A stretch of 64,000 nucleotides of DNA from SIAJ01 sp963773845 (GTDB lineage: Bacteria > Planctomycetota > Planctomycetia > Gemmatales > Gemmataceae), in NCBI GenBank assembly GCA_963773845.1, contig CAVZCU010000010.1:372001-436000 (forward strand), in the 5' to 3' direction. This document shows, piece by piece, positions 36,200-45,524 of this stretch (positions within the stretch are counted from its first letter, which is position 1; each line of letters opens with the position of its first letter). The notes under the pieces are model-generated. The model was not told where the DNA came from and made no database searches. It was given only the letters and a program-made list of their open reading frames with translations. The position numbers were made by a program, and so were the translations under genes.

Positions 36200-37942
36200 A
36201 TCGTTACCGACAATCTGTATCCTCAGACGTTTGACTCGCCGGCGCCCACGGCGGGTGCGAGCGAGTACCTATCAGACCCGTCGGTCCGTCTCCTCGTCGA
36301 ATTCTTTCGGGCAAAAGGCCCGGCCGCTCTCAATGAAGAAGACCAGCGGGAAGAGTGGTATGAAGACTGGATTGCTTATCAAGCGGCCCATGGGATTTAC
36401 GCGAGTCTTTTGTCTCCCGCCAAGTACTCGAGTCGCGGCCATCACTTGGACCTGCGCCGACTGACGCGATTCCTGGAAGTGTTTGCCTATTTCTCGCCGG
36501 CTCATGCGTATAGTTTGCACGTGTCATTTCTTGGTCTGTTTCCCATCCTCCAATCTGACAACGAGCCACTCAAATTCGAGGCGGTCAAGCAGTTGGAGGC
36601 CGGCGGGCTATTCGCATTCGGTGTGTCCGAGCGCGATCATGGCGCGGACTTGCTTGCGACCGAATTCACTCTGCAGGCGGACGACTCCGGCCAATTACAC
36701 GCCAGCGGATCGAAATACTACATCGGCAATGCCAATGTCGCGGGCCTGGTCTCGGTTCTGGCCAAGAGGGAGGCAGCGGGGAATTCGGCTCGACGGGCGC
36801 CTCTCGTTTTCTTTGCTTTGCGACCCCAGGAGACCCCGGCGTTTTCCTCCGTTCGCAAGATTCGGACGTTTGGCGTTCGCGCCGCGTTCGTTGGCGAGTT
36901 CGAGGTCACCGACCAGGTCGTCCCAGTCGGCGACGTAATCTCCGAGGGCCGCGACGCCTGGGAGGCGGTGTTCGGGGCGGTCGATTTTGGCAAATTCTTT
37001 CTCGGCTTCGGTGCGATCGGCATCTGCGAACGCGCGTTCGCCGAGGCGTTCGACCATTTGCGCCATCGATTTCTGTATGGAAAACCGGTCACGGCCCTCC
37101 CACACATCCGGTCCATGGCGGCCGGTGCATTTGCCCGGCTGGTCGGAATGAAACTCTACGCTTGCCGTGCTCTTGACTATGTGCAGGCGGCACGGCCCGA
37201 CGAGCGGCGGTATTTACTTTTCAATGCGGTCCAAAAAGCCCGAGTGAGCACCGAAGGAGTCAAGCTGCTCCAATTGCTTTCCGAATGCATCGGCGCCCGG
37301 AGTTTCGAGGCCGACACATTTTTCGAGACGGCAATTCGGGAAGTCCCGATGATCCCCATTCTCGAAGGCAGTACGCACATCAACTTCCGACTGACTACCC
37401 AGTTCGTCGACAACTACTTCAACGATTTGGCAAAGAAACCGGCGACTCCGCCGTCCATTACCGTGAGTTCGGACGAACCGGCCGAAAACCCCTATTGGCT
37501 CGCTCGCCACGACCGGCATGCGAAGACGGTTGAGTTCGCCAAGTGGGACGCCGCTTACAAGCCCTTCCGAGGCATTCCCAATGTGCAACTCTTTATCAAT
37601 CAGATTCGAGCGTTCTGTCGGCTGATCGTCGGCGATGCCAAGCCCTCCGATCTCGCGGGCGACGCGGCCTTATCGATCGCAATCGGGAGGTGCTTCTCAA
37701 CGATCGTCTACGCTCAGCTCATTGCAGAGTCCAGTGCGACTGCCGCGGTCGAGCAGCCAATTGTCTCAACGATTTTCCACGGTCTTGTGCAGGACCTAAC
37801 GGAAGAAACCCTTCGCCTAATGGCGAACTTCGCGGCCGGCAGTCCGGCCCGGGCCATATTGAAAAACGTGGTTCGAGTTCCGACTGGCGACCTCGCCGAT
37901 ATCGAGTCGGTGTTCGAGTGTCTCAACGAACGGTATGGATGA
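36200..37942 (+). CDS. Acyl-CoA dehydrogenase-like flavoprotein (start codon unclear)
   Basis: Protein-like sequence runs from about 36200 ('DNLYPQTFDSPAPTAGASEY') without ATG, GTG or TTG until the TTG at 36410, which would cut off the N-terminal helices. ATC (36200, with GGAG seven bases before) or CTG (36215) are possible starts; an indel that destroyed a start is also possible. The core is acyl-CoA dehydrogenase: 'GLFAFGVSERDHGADLLATE', 'SGSKYYIGNANVAGLVSVLA', 'FGKFFLGFGAIGICERAFAE' and 'MIPILEGSTHINFRLT', which includes the usual catalytic Glu position. The C-terminal 150 residues extend beyond the family core. Next to a desaturase it may act on the same acyl chains; inference. Confidence 0.8.
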   Translation: MVTDNLYPQTFDSPAPTAGASEYLSDPSVRLLVEFFRAKGPAALNEEDQREEWYEDWIAYQAAHGIYASLLSPAKYSSRGHHLDLRRLTRFLEVFAYFSPAHAYSLHVSFLGLFPILQSDNEPLKFEAVKQLEAGGLFAFGVSERDHGADLLATEFTLQADDSGQLHASGSKYYIGNANVAGLVSVLAKREAAGNSARRAPLVFFALRPQETPAFSSVRKIRTFGVRAAFVGEFEVTDQVVPVGDVISEGRDAWEAVFGAVDFGKFFLGFGAIGICERAFAEAFDHLRHRFLYGKPVTALPHIRSMAAGAFARLVGMKLYACRALDYVQAARPDERRYLLFNAVQKARVSTEGVKLLQLLSECIGARSFEADTFFETAIREVPMIPILEGSTHINFRLTTQFVDNYFNDLAKKPATPPSITVSSDEPAENPYWLARHDRHAKTVEFAKWDAAYKPFRGIPNVQLFINQIRAFCRLIVGDAKPSDLAGDAALSIAIGRCFSTIVYAQLIAESSATAAVEQPIVSTIFHGLVQDLTEETLRLMANFAAGSPARAILKNVVRVPTGDLADIESVFECLNERYG

Positions 37943-37961
37943 TCCTTGACGGAAACTGCAA

Positions 37962-38366
37962 TTAGCGCTTTTTCGACTCGCGGATTTCCGGAGCGTTCGA
38001 CAGAGTGACCACGATGATCTCCTCGCCGGTCACGGTGCTGATATCGTGATGCAGGCTGGTCGGCACGATTCCGGTAGCGTCCTGAATCATCGTCATGAGC
38101 GCCGGGCGAGCGACCTCAATGAGTTGCGCCCGCACTTGCTTGAGCAGATCCCGCCCTTTCTCCGCAGGCAATGATTTGACCAAATGCTGTTCCGCCGCGG
38201 TCAGGACCCCTTGGAGGCGCACGAGCACGAGATCGCCCAATAAGAATGTGCGAATGTCCTTGGGTCCGCGACCCAGGTATTCTTGTTCAAATTTGGATAT
38301 TCCGGCGCAGACGGCCGCTTCAATTTCCCCGCGCGTCCGCGTTTCTGTGGGGGGTATGGCTTTCAT
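37962..38366 (-). CDS. Second DUF2294/MpsC-like protein
   Basis: 134 residues of the same family as the gene at 34497: 'IEAAVCAGISKFEQEYLGRG', 'IRTFLLGDLVLVRLQGVLTA', 'EQHLVKSLPAEKGRDLLKQV' and 'GIVPTSLHHDISTVTGEEII'. It is closer to the classic DUF2294 form than its partner. It is convergent with the acyl-CoA dehydrogenase-like gene, 19 bases from its stop. Two divergent members bracketing a desaturase and an acyl-CoA dehydrogenase is an uncommon arrangement. Confidence 0.7.
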   Translation of the reverse strand: MKAIPPTETRTRGEIEAAVCAGISKFEQEYLGRGPKDIRTFLLGDLVLVRLQGVLTAAEQHLVKSLPAEKGRDLLKQVRAQLIEVARPALMTMIQDATGIVPTSLHHDISTVTGEEIIVVTLSNAPEIRESKKR

Positions 38367-38566
38367 TTGGCGCTCGATCGAATGCGGCGGCGTCGATTTC
38401 GCGAACGCAGGGCCGCGTCAGACGAGTTCAAGCTGTCCTGTCCTGTCATGCTATATAGCGCGGGGGGCGGTCGCGGAATGGCAAATCGCGGCGGCGGGGT
38501 TCATTCATCCGGAGATGTAATCGAATCGGGAATGGCGATCGACCGCCGGCCCATGGGGGTGGTCGT

Positions 38567-38929
38567 TTAACCGCCGAATCCGGGGCGGTATGCATTGGGC
38601 CAACGGGTCCAATGAACGTATTCCCCAACTTGCAGATCCTCGATGTACATGATGTACGCCCCGGCTGGCAGGAGTGTGGGAATCGCGTCCAGAGTGGCGC
38701 ACAGATCGACCGTCTCCACATCTGTCGGAGCACGCGATTGCGTTGATGGCTTCAGGCTATAACGGACCCGGTATGTTGGCGTTATGGCGTCTGCTGCCGG
38801 TTGGCGAATCGAATCTTTTCGTCTCACCAGTCTTCTCTCAACGTCCCGGCCGCGGCCGGTGTTATCGGCCGACTTTCGGCCGGGAAATGGCTGACCCGTT
38901 TCGCTTTCCGCCCTCCGGGTGAAAAACAC
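38567..38929 (-). CDS. Possible small protein, unknown
   Basis: 120-codon frame. The last 65 residues ('YRVRYSLKPSTQSRAPTDVE', 'AYIMYIEDLQVGEYVHWTRW') look protein-like. The first part overlaps the end of the next gene in another frame and is probably not coding, so the true start is uncertain. No family recognised. Confidence 0.3.
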   Translation of the reverse strand: MFFTRRAESETGQPFPGRKSADNTGRGRDVERRLVRRKDSIRQPAADAITPTYRVRYSLKPSTQSRAPTDVETVDLCATLDAIPTLLPAGAYIMYIEDLQVGEYVHWTRWPNAYRPGFGG

Positions 38930-39368
38930 TCAGGTAGGTTTCCCAAGTCGGGCCCATGTAGCGTGGCTCAATTAACGAAAACCCGGCAGCGCGTACGGCC
39001 CCTTCGGAGGCAAAAACCGCGTAGCGATCAGGACGATTGGGGTCACCGCCGATTGCCGCTGAAGTGCCTAGGGTCGCCTGCGACTGGTCGGCGAGACGTT
39101 CGGGTGAGTTAGTTAGTTCCAAGGTCACCCAACGGCCGCGGAGCTTGGCACGACCCTCTGCCGAGTTGGGGTCATGCTCAAGAAACACGTATATCGGAAC
39201 ACCGAATCGATTGTCAATCACGAGGAAGTACACGGCGTCCCTTTGGTGTTGGATGCCGAAGCAATCGGCGAGATAGTCAAATTGCTTAGGTGGCGGCCGG
39301 AACTGGCCGGGCAAATAAGAAAGGTGGCTATGCGTCGCAGTTTCTCCGATATCGTATGTTCGCCCCAT
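38862..39368 (-). CDS. Hypothetical protein, unknown
   Basis: 168 residues with balanced composition and an ordered look ('FGIQHQRDAVYFLVIDNRFG', 'VPIYVFLEHDPNSAEGRAKL', 'RGRWVTLELTNSPERLADQS'). No signal peptide or membrane segment. Family not recognised; neighbours are also unknown. Confidence 0.5.
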   Translation of the reverse strand: MGRTYDIGETATHSHLSYLPGQFRPPPKQFDYLADCFGIQHQRDAVYFLVIDNRFGVPIYVFLEHDPNSAEGRAKLRGRWVTLELTNSPERLADQSQATLGTSAAIGGDPNRPDRYAVFASEGAVRAAGFSLIEPRYMGPTWETYLSVFHPEGGKRNGSAISRPKVGR

Positions 39369-39529
39369 TCAAGTCAAGAATGAATCGCCCGCGCCCAAAG
39401 GGCGATGCATTGTAAATAGTCGTCACGTCCTGTGAATCGCGGCGATCCATCCGATTGGTTCTTTACATTCACTCGCGCGGCAATTCGCGCGAAACTCAGC
39501 GCCTCGCAAGATCGAAAAGAGCGACTGGA

Positions 39530-39823
39530 TCAGGCATCTGCGGCTGGAGGGTCACCGGCGACGGTGGCTGCCGCTCCGTCGTCCGACCAAGTGCCAATGA
39601 CTCGTTTGGTGTTTCGCGGCCGCGCTTCGCCGGAAGCGCCGCGAGCAAGTCGCTCGGCCTCGCCCTCATTGCTGATCCCGGCCTGAATTAGGGTGTAGAA
39701 CCCTGGCTTGGCGCGGTCCATGGCGTCCCATTCGCGTTGCTCACAAACCGCCCGCATCGGCTCCGCGCAGTTTTTCAGTGGCATCGAGTAAACCACCCAA
39801 GTTTGGTCCTTCTCAGCACGCAT
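39530..39823 (-). CDS. Conserved small hypothetical protein
   Basis: 97 residues from an ATG with GGAGAG directly upstream. 'WVVYSMPLKNCAEPMRAVCE', 'REWDAMDRAKPGFYTLIQAG' and 'ISNEGEAERLARG' look like a compact cytosolic domain with two Cys. Proteins of this look are common in Gemmata-type genomes but have no assigned role. No signal peptide. Confidence 0.6.
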   Translation of the reverse strand: MRAEKDQTWVVYSMPLKNCAEPMRAVCEQREWDAMDRAKPGFYTLIQAGISNEGEAERLARGASGEARPRNTKRVIGTWSDDGAAATVAGDPPAADA

Positions 39824-40010
39824 CCGCTCTCCTTACTTTGTCAAAGGCTTGCAAGTCTCCCGCTTGCGGCCGTTGCGAACAGTCCATCTTACCGGAAACC
39901 GCCAAACTGTGCCGCTAGCAATCGCGATTGGGCTGTGCACGCCGGATTCGATCGATCGAATGCTGCGTGACCAACAACTCCATGCCGGCGATCGGTGGCC
40001 ATTCCGTCAA

Positions 40011-40415
40011 TCACGCCAGGACGCGGCCGGCGTGCTGGCAGCCGCATGCTCGGCACACCGGACAGACGAAGATGCGAACCTTCGATGTTGAACAGTCCGG
40101 GCATACCTCGGTGAATCGCGAGTCGAGCGGCGTCTGGCACCGCCAGCAGTGGTCTAACTTGACTCCCTTGGGCTTGGCAATGCGCGGATATGGGCCCCCT
40201 TTACGATGGGCATCGAGTCGAACGCCCAGAGTGCCCCGCAAGTAATTGATGAACCGAATGCTCTCCTCGCTGAACGATGCGGGGTTCTTCTTGAAGAGTG
40301 CCTTCAGACGCTCCAAGCATGCTTCGGCATCGGTTTCTACTTTAGGATTGGCCCGGGCCGCGATCACGAGTTCGCGCAATTTCTCCGTCTCTTCTTCAAT
40401 GTTAGTATTGCTCAC
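40011..40415 (-). CDS. Small protein with a C-terminal zinc ribbon, unknown
   Basis: 134 residues from GTG at 40415, with AGGA seven bases upstream; a longer frame to 40460 has no ribosome site. The N-terminal half is helical ('TEKLRELVIAARANPKVETD', 'LERLKALFKKNPASFSEESI'). The C-terminal half has two CxxC pairs ('HCWRCQTPLD', 'VCPDCSTS') and another CxxC ('FVCPVCRACGC'), so it should bind one or two zinc ions. Possibly a nucleic-acid or regulatory protein; function unknown. Confidence 0.6.
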   Translation of the reverse strand: MSNTNIEEETEKLRELVIAARANPKVETDAEACLERLKALFKKNPASFSEESIRFINYLRGTLGVRLDAHRKGGPYPRIAKPKGVKLDHCWRCQTPLDSRFTEVCPDCSTSKVRIFVCPVCRACGCQHAGRVLA

Positions 40416-40788
40416 GGTGTGTCCTGAAAAAAAAAGGACTAGTGAATCAGGGCGAGCCATGCATCTCGTGAAGATGGACTTTCGGCGGATGCATTACATC
40501 ACAGCGGCGGCGAGTTGTTGTCCATGCCCTCCCGTTCGATTAGCGCCGCTTGGCGGACTGCGACGCTGAAACAGATGGCCCCCACCCGATAGGGGCCCGT
40601 ACTTGTCTTGCCGCGATCTTGAGTGCCATCAGGGCAATCATTGACACGCGGCGGCGATCCATCGGGAGTGAATCATTGCGGTCCAAGGCTCGCGCCCGGA
40701 CGTGAATCCATCAACTCGGATCGAACGATGGGCGAGGGCGATTCCGTGCCGCCGAAGCAGCCAATGGCACTGAGTGTTGACCGGCTCA
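40416..40788. other. Intergenic region, no gene seen
   Basis: About 370 bases between two minus-strand genes. It holds a run of nine or ten A's near 40427-40436 (upstream of the zinc-ribbon gene) and no convincing frame or hairpin. Confidence 0.35.
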
Positions 40789-41100
40789 TTAGTAGCGGCG
40801 TCCGCCACCATATCCGCCACGTCCTCCACCACCGCCGCCGCCGCCTCGCGGGCGTTCCTCGCGCGGCCGGGCCTCATTCACGGTGATGCTGCGGCCCTGG
40901 AACTCGGACAGGTTGAGCGCTTTGATCGCTTCTTCACCGCCGGACGCCATCTCCACGAAGCCGAAACCCCGCGATTGACCGGTCTCCCGATCGGTAACAA
41001 CTTGGGCCTTGGTGACCTTGCCGTATTGGCCAAAAAGTTGTTCGAGGTCGGCCGACGACGTCGCGAAAGCGAGGTTGCCGACATACAGATTCTTGCTCAC
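40789..41100 (-). CDS. RRM-domain RNA-binding protein with Gly-rich tail
   Basis: 103 residues from GTG at 41100, with GGGAG upstream. A single RNA-recognition motif: RNP2 'NLYVGNLAFA' and RNP1 'RGFGFVEMAS' (three exposed aromatics Y/F/F), then 'ALNLSEFQGRSITVNEARPR' and an RGG/Gly tail. This is the bacterial Rbp (cold-shock-like) type, binding single-stranded RNA. Likely a post-transcriptional regulator expressed under stress or cold; inference from the family. Confidence 0.92.
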   Translation of the reverse strand: MSKNLYVGNLAFATSSADLEQLFGQYGKVTKAQVVTDRETGQSRGFGFVEMASGGEEAIKALNLSEFQGRSITVNEARPREERPRGGGGGGGGRGGYGGGRRY

Positions 41101-41427
41101 GAGATCATCTCCCTGATCGAGGTCTTGCCCGGACGGAGCCGAAGGCGACTTTCTCGAAGGGCCATGGCTGACTAGACATGCGAACGCGCGGGAAGGACAT
41201 TTGCCCGCCGAATTGCGTCACCTGTCATGATTCCTGGAACGGCTGCCGAGTCGGGCACGGCATGCAATGCCAGTATGGGACAAGACGGGAGAAGCGATTG
41301 TGTTCTGCACCATGAGCACAAGCTCACGGTGCCTTCCATTGTACTCGAACGGCGGGATACTGACCGCAAGAAAACCGGGCGAGCCTGTCCGCTTTGCAAC
41401 TTTGCAATTCACGACGGTTATGCGCAT
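41101..41427. other. Intergenic region between RRM gene and tRNA-Gln, no gene seen
   Basis: About 330 bases. It should hold the promoter and 5' leader of the RRM gene; no conserved element was recognised. Confidence 0.3.
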
Positions 41428-41497
41428 TGGGGAACTAGGATTCGAACCTAGACTAACTGGTTCAGAGCCAGTCGTGCTACCGTTACACCATTCCCCA
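41428..41497 (-). tRNA. tRNA-Gln (anticodon CTG)
   Basis: On the minus strand the 70 bases fold as a cloverleaf: acceptor TGGGGAA/TTCCCCA, short D arm, anticodon stem ACTGG/CCAGT around loop CTCTGAA (anticodon CTG), variable TAGT, and T arm CTAGG-TTCGAAT-CCTAG. U1-A72 is typical of tRNA-Gln. The CCA end is not encoded. Confidence 0.93.
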
Positions 41498-41689
41498 GGA
41501 TTCGGGCTTCAGTTCTAGATGGATAGTTTAAGGACTCGTCCGGTTCGGGTGAAGGGCGGTTTTGTTTCAGCGAGCAAGACGACAACCCCTGTCGTGTACA
41601 TCGGTTGCCCTTGTATTTATTTCTAGCCGCGCCTATTGTCTCCGCTCCCCCGGGACCACCCGGTCCCACCGCTCGCAAGGATGCGACGC

Positions 41690-43004
41690 ATGACGCGCCT
41701 TTTTGTCCTGGTTTGCCTATGCGCCTGTCTTGTCTCCGAAAGCCTCGTCGCTCAGTCGACTCTCGGACCGACTCCGAAAGTGCCGCCTGCCAGCCGATCC
41801 GCCGATGACATCCTCCCGCCGGCGCCGCCCATCCCCGATCCGCCGGCCGATCCGACTCCTTCGTCGAACGGAATGCTCCCAACTGGCCCGGCGCCGTTAG
41901 AAATCCAAGCGCCGGTCAAGGCCGCGAACGACAATGACCCCCGTCAAACCGTTCCACGCGATCGAACAACGGATCCGAACAACCTGAAGCGCGCATCGGA
42001 AGAATTCGCGAACAAGCATTACGCGCAGGCCGCGGCGCTCTTCACCGAAGCAGACCGGCACAAAGAATCGTTCAATTCGGCCCAGCGCGATGAATGGGCT
42101 TACTGCCGGCTCTACGTTGTTGCCGCACAACTCAATCGGGGTTCCGACTCCGCTGCGAGTCTGGCCCAACTCGAGCGCGAAGTCCAAGAAGCGCAGCAAA
42201 TGGGACCGGAGCGAATTCGTCCATTTGCCAAACAACTCCTGGACGAGATGCACAAGCGAAACCCCTCGCTTTCATCGCCCCCGACTGCCGGCTGGCAGTG
42301 CATTGAATCGTCGAGCTTCCGAGTCATGTACCAGTCGGGTCGAGACCGTGCATCTGAAGTGAGTCGAGTCGCAGAGGCGGCACGCGTTGCGATGTATGAG
42401 CGCTGGCTGGGGCCAGCGGGTGGTAACTGGTCGCCACGCTGCGACATTTACTTACACTCCTCCGGCAGCGAGTACGCGAAGGCGACCGGTAAATCGGCCG
42501 AACAAAGGGGACATTCGACCGTTCAAATTCGCGGCGGCCGCGTTGCGAGCCGGCGGATCGATTTGCGGGTAGATGATCCGACAATTCTCGAAAGTACGCT
42601 TCCGTCCGAAGTCACCCAGGTCTTATTGACGGACGCGTTCTCGGAAGAACCGCTGCCGCGCTGGGCTGTCGTCGGAATGGCGGCCTTATCCGAATCGCCG
42701 GCGTCGGTCGCCCGATACCAGCCGAGCAATTCCGAGCCTGCTCAAAGATCAAAAGCTCTTCGCCGTTGGGCCGTTTGTTGCTCGCAAGGGGTTTCCTAAG
42801 CCGGAATCGATGACCGCGTTTTATGCCGAGAGTGTTTCATTGGTGGCCTATCTGGTTGAGGTCCGCGGACCCAAGGCATTTGCGGAATTCCTGCGCGAAG
42901 CGCCGCGGCGAGGATATGCGAAGGCGATCGTCTCCCATTATGGCTTCAAGGACACCATGGACCTTCAAGATCACTGGCTGCGTCATGTGATGGGCGGCCA
43001 GTGA
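41690..43004 (+). CDS. Secreted peptidase-like protein, possibly with degenerate zinc site (frameshifted)
   Basis: Start at 41690 (AAGGA upstream) begins a signal peptide 'MTRLFVLVCLCACLVSESLV'. A Pro-rich linker and a helical region with TPR character ('LKRASEEFANKHYAQAAALF') follow. The C-terminal domain resembles planctomycete peptidase-MA-like proteins: 'ESSSFRVMYQSGRDRASEVS', 'CDIYLHSSGSEYAKATGK', 'LESTLPSEVTQVLLTDAF', 'PLPRWAVVGMAALSESP'. Where such proteins would carry HExxH, this one reads SEVTQ, and the distal Glu position reads WAVVGMA. A frame change near 42722-42733 (dropping one C) leads into 'AIPSLLKDQKLFAVGPFVAR' and ends at 43004. If the alignment is right it is an inactive relative. 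Confidence 0.65.
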
Positions 43005-43086
43005 CTTACGGTGTTGCGGATTGGCAAGCGATTCGTAAATTAGCCATCCCCGCATTCGCCCGTCCCGCCGCCCGGAGTCTCCTCCC

Positions 43087-44622
43087 TTGTCACCCATCGT
43101 TCGCGCTTTGGTGATCGCGATTGCCGCCGTCGGCTTTCTCTTCGACACTTACGAACTGCTCATGTTTCCAGTGATCGGCGGAAGCGCCGTGAGCGAGTTG
43201 AAGCACGTCGAAGTCACGAGTCCCGTGGTTCGGGAGTGGGCGGGCCGGATGCTGTGGATCGCCGCGCTTTGCGGCGGCACGTTCGGGCTGATGGGCGGCT
43301 GGTTCATCGATCGATTTGGCCGCAAGACGGTGATGACCGTGGCGATCATGGCTTACTCGATTTCACCACTCTGTGCTGCGTTCAGTAGCGATCTGTGGAC
43401 GCTGATTTTGTTCCGCTGCACGACGTTCATCGGCGTGTGCGTGCAGGTGGTCGCGGCCGTTACGTGGCTGGCCGAGCTATTCACGGACAAGCGCACGCGC
43501 GAGATGGTCATCGGCTGGACGTTGGCGACCGCGTCGGTCGGCGGCATCCTGGTGACGGAAACCTACAAAGCGATCGTCGAGGAAGGGCGGGCCGGCCGAT
43601 TGCCAGATTCATTCCTCGGATTTCATTTCCCCGAGGGTCACAATCCGAACAACCTCGCTTGGCGATTCACGCTGCTGACCGGTCTCATTCCCGGAGCGCT
43701 CATTCTTCTCATGCTGCCGTTCGTGCCCGAGTCGATGGCGTGGCGGGAACGCAAGCGCGCCGGAACATTGCAGCGCCCCAGCTTCGGCAAGTTGTTTGCT
43801 CCCACGTTGCGCCGGACCACGATTGTCACCACCATCCTATCGGCATGCGGTTACGCGGCCGCGTTCGGCGCATTGCAAATGACGCCGATCTTCATCGCAC
43901 CCGGCTTGCCGGACATCGTGGAAAAAGGAAAGCCGATCAAAGCGGAAATCGCCGCCTTGCAGGCGCGGATCAAGGCCCTGCCTCCCGATCAGAAGGCCGA
44001 AGCAGCCGAGCTGAAGAAACAGGTTGTCGACAAGCAAAAGGCTCTGTCGGGCATGACCAACGCCCGCCGGGGCGACATCCAACGCTGGCAAGAGATTGGC
44101 GGGTTGACCGGCCGAATCATTCTGGCCGTGCTGCTGGTCTTTGTGCCCAGTCGATTACTCTTGCGCATTTTCCTCATACCGGGGATCGTTCTGTTTCCGC
44201 TCGCGTATGGCAAGCTGGTGGTGGGACCCTATGTGACGTTCGCGACCGCAATCTTCTTTTGCGGGCTATTGACGGTGGCCCAGTTCAGCTACCTGAGCGA
44301 ATTTCTGCCGCGGGTGTTTCCACTGCATTTGCGCGGCACGGGCGGCAGTTTCGCGACCAACGTGGGCGGCCGTATGATTGGCACGATGGCGGCGACACTG
44401 AACACGGAGTGGCTGTCGACGGTGTTTAGCGGCACACAGCCGATGAAAGTGGCCAGTGCCGCGGCCGTCATTGGCGGGACCGCGTATCTCATCGCATTCG
44501 TAACCTCGTTCTGGCTGCCCCAGCCTCCAGCGGAGGCACACGAACCGGAGGCGCCGCCGCCCAGTTCGCCGCTATCAACCGCCGACCTGGGCACCGCCGG
44601 TAGTGACGAAGACGAGCTGTGA
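43087..44622 (+). CDS. MFS transporter with an inserted coiled-coil loop
   Basis: 511 residues from TTG at 43087 (GGAG ten bases upstream). Twelve hydrophobic spans and MFS motif A 'GLMGGWFIDRFGRKTVMTVA'. The N-terminal 'AAVGFLFDTYELLMFPVIGG' is like the SP/AAHS sugar-organic acid group. Between the seventh and eighth spans lies an insertion of about 70 charged residues ('EKGKPIKAEIAALQARIKAL', 'KAEAAELKKQVVDKQKALSG') predicted to form a coiled coil. The substrate cannot be told from the sequence. Confidence 0.85.
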   Translation: MSPIVRALVIAIAAVGFLFDTYELLMFPVIGGSAVSELKHVEVTSPVVREWAGRMLWIAALCGGTFGLMGGWFIDRFGRKTVMTVAIMAYSISPLCAAFSSDLWTLILFRCTTFIGVCVQVVAAVTWLAELFTDKRTREMVIGWTLATASVGGILVTETYKAIVEEGRAGRLPDSFLGFHFPEGHNPNNLAWRFTLLTGLIPGALILLMLPFVPESMAWRERKRAGTLQRPSFGKLFAPTLRRTTIVTTILSACGYAAAFGALQMTPIFIAPGLPDIVEKGKPIKAEIAALQARIKALPPDQKAEAAELKKQVVDKQKALSGMTNARRGDIQRWQEIGGLTGRIILAVLLVFVPSRLLLRIFLIPGIVLFPLAYGKLVVGPYVTFATAIFFCGLLTVAQFSYLSEFLPRVFPLHLRGTGGSFATNVGGRMIGTMAATLNTEWLSTVFSGTQPMKVASAAAVIGGTAYLIAFVTSFWLPQPPAEAHEPEAPPPSSPLSTADLGTAGSDEDEL

Positions 44623-44750
44623 CCGACTTCTAGTCAATGACAATGCCAAGCACCCTGCAAAACCCGGTTCGTCCACAAAGAAGTCGTGGCCGCGAACCAC
44701 ATCCACACATCCAATGAATGGGGCCATGCCTTCCTTGTATGGAGGGTAGG

Positions 44751-45521
44751 ATGGTCGCGGCATTGCGAGAACAGTTCGTGGCGCCACCCGCTGAAGACCG
44801 ACCGCCAGTTCGTTCGGGCAACCCCGTGTTCGTCGCCAAGGGCCTGACCAAGGTTTATGGGATGGGCAACGTTGAGGTTCACGCACTACGTGGTGTGGAT
44901 TTCGTCCTCTACGAAAGCGAATTCCTGGTTCTCCTCGGCGCCTCGGGTTCAGGCAAATCGACGCTGTTGAATATCCTCGGCGGCCTGGATGTGCCCACCT
45001 CGGGTGTCGTTCGGTATGCGGATCATGACCTGACTGCATTCGACGATGCCGAATTCACGCGCTATCGCCGGGAGCATGTCGGCTTCGTGTTTCAGTTCTA
45101 CAACCTCATTCCCAGTCTGACGGCCCGCGAAAACGTGGCGCTGGTTACCGAGATTTCCGACTCGCCCATGCGGCCCGAAGAGGCATTGGCTTTGGTCGGA
45201 CTCGCGGAACGAATGAACCATTTCCCCGCCCAGCTTTCGGGCGGCGAACAGCAGCGCGTGGCGGTCGCCCGGGCGATCGCCAAGCGTCCACAGGTTTTGC
45301 TGTGCGATGAGCCAACCGGAGCGCTCGACGTGCGGACCGGCATTACCGTGCTCGAAGCCATTGAGCATGTGAACCGCGAATTGCGAACAACGACAGCAGT
45401 CATCACGCACAACGCGGTCATTGCCGGCATGGCCGATCGCGTCGTGACCCTTTCGGACGGTCGAATTTCGTCGACCGTGGTGAATGAGTCGCGGATTCCG
45501 GCGCGGTCCTTGTCCTGGTGA
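44751..45521 (+). CDS. ABC transporter ATP-binding protein (MacB/LolD/DevA type)
   Basis: 256 residues; the ATG at 44751 has GGAGG six bases upstream (in-frame ATGs at 44718 and 44739 lack this). Walker A 'LLGASGSGKSTLLNILGG', Q-loop 'VGFVFQFYNLIPSLTARENV', signature 'LSGGEQQRVAVARAIAKRPQ', Walker B 'VLLCDEPTGALD' and H-loop 'AVITHNAVI'. It is the ATPase of a mechanotransmission-type exporter whose permease starts three bases after its stop. Confidence 0.93.
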   Translation: MVAALREQFVAPPAEDRPPVRSGNPVFVAKGLTKVYGMGNVEVHALRGVDFVLYESEFLVLLGASGSGKSTLLNILGGLDVPTSGVVRYADHDLTAFDDAEFTRYRREHVGFVFQFYNLIPSLTARENVALVTEISDSPMRPEEALALVGLAERMNHFPAQLSGGEQQRVAVARAIAKRPQVLLCDEPTGALDVRTGITVLEAIEHVNRELRTTTAVITHNAVIAGMADRVVTLSDGRISSTVVNESRIPARSLSW

Positions 45522-45524
45522 AGC

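Noticed and set aside
43395..44429. 344-codon alternative plus frame
   Set aside because: Lies inside the MFS transporter in another frame; composition is Arg/His-rich and lacks membrane spans.
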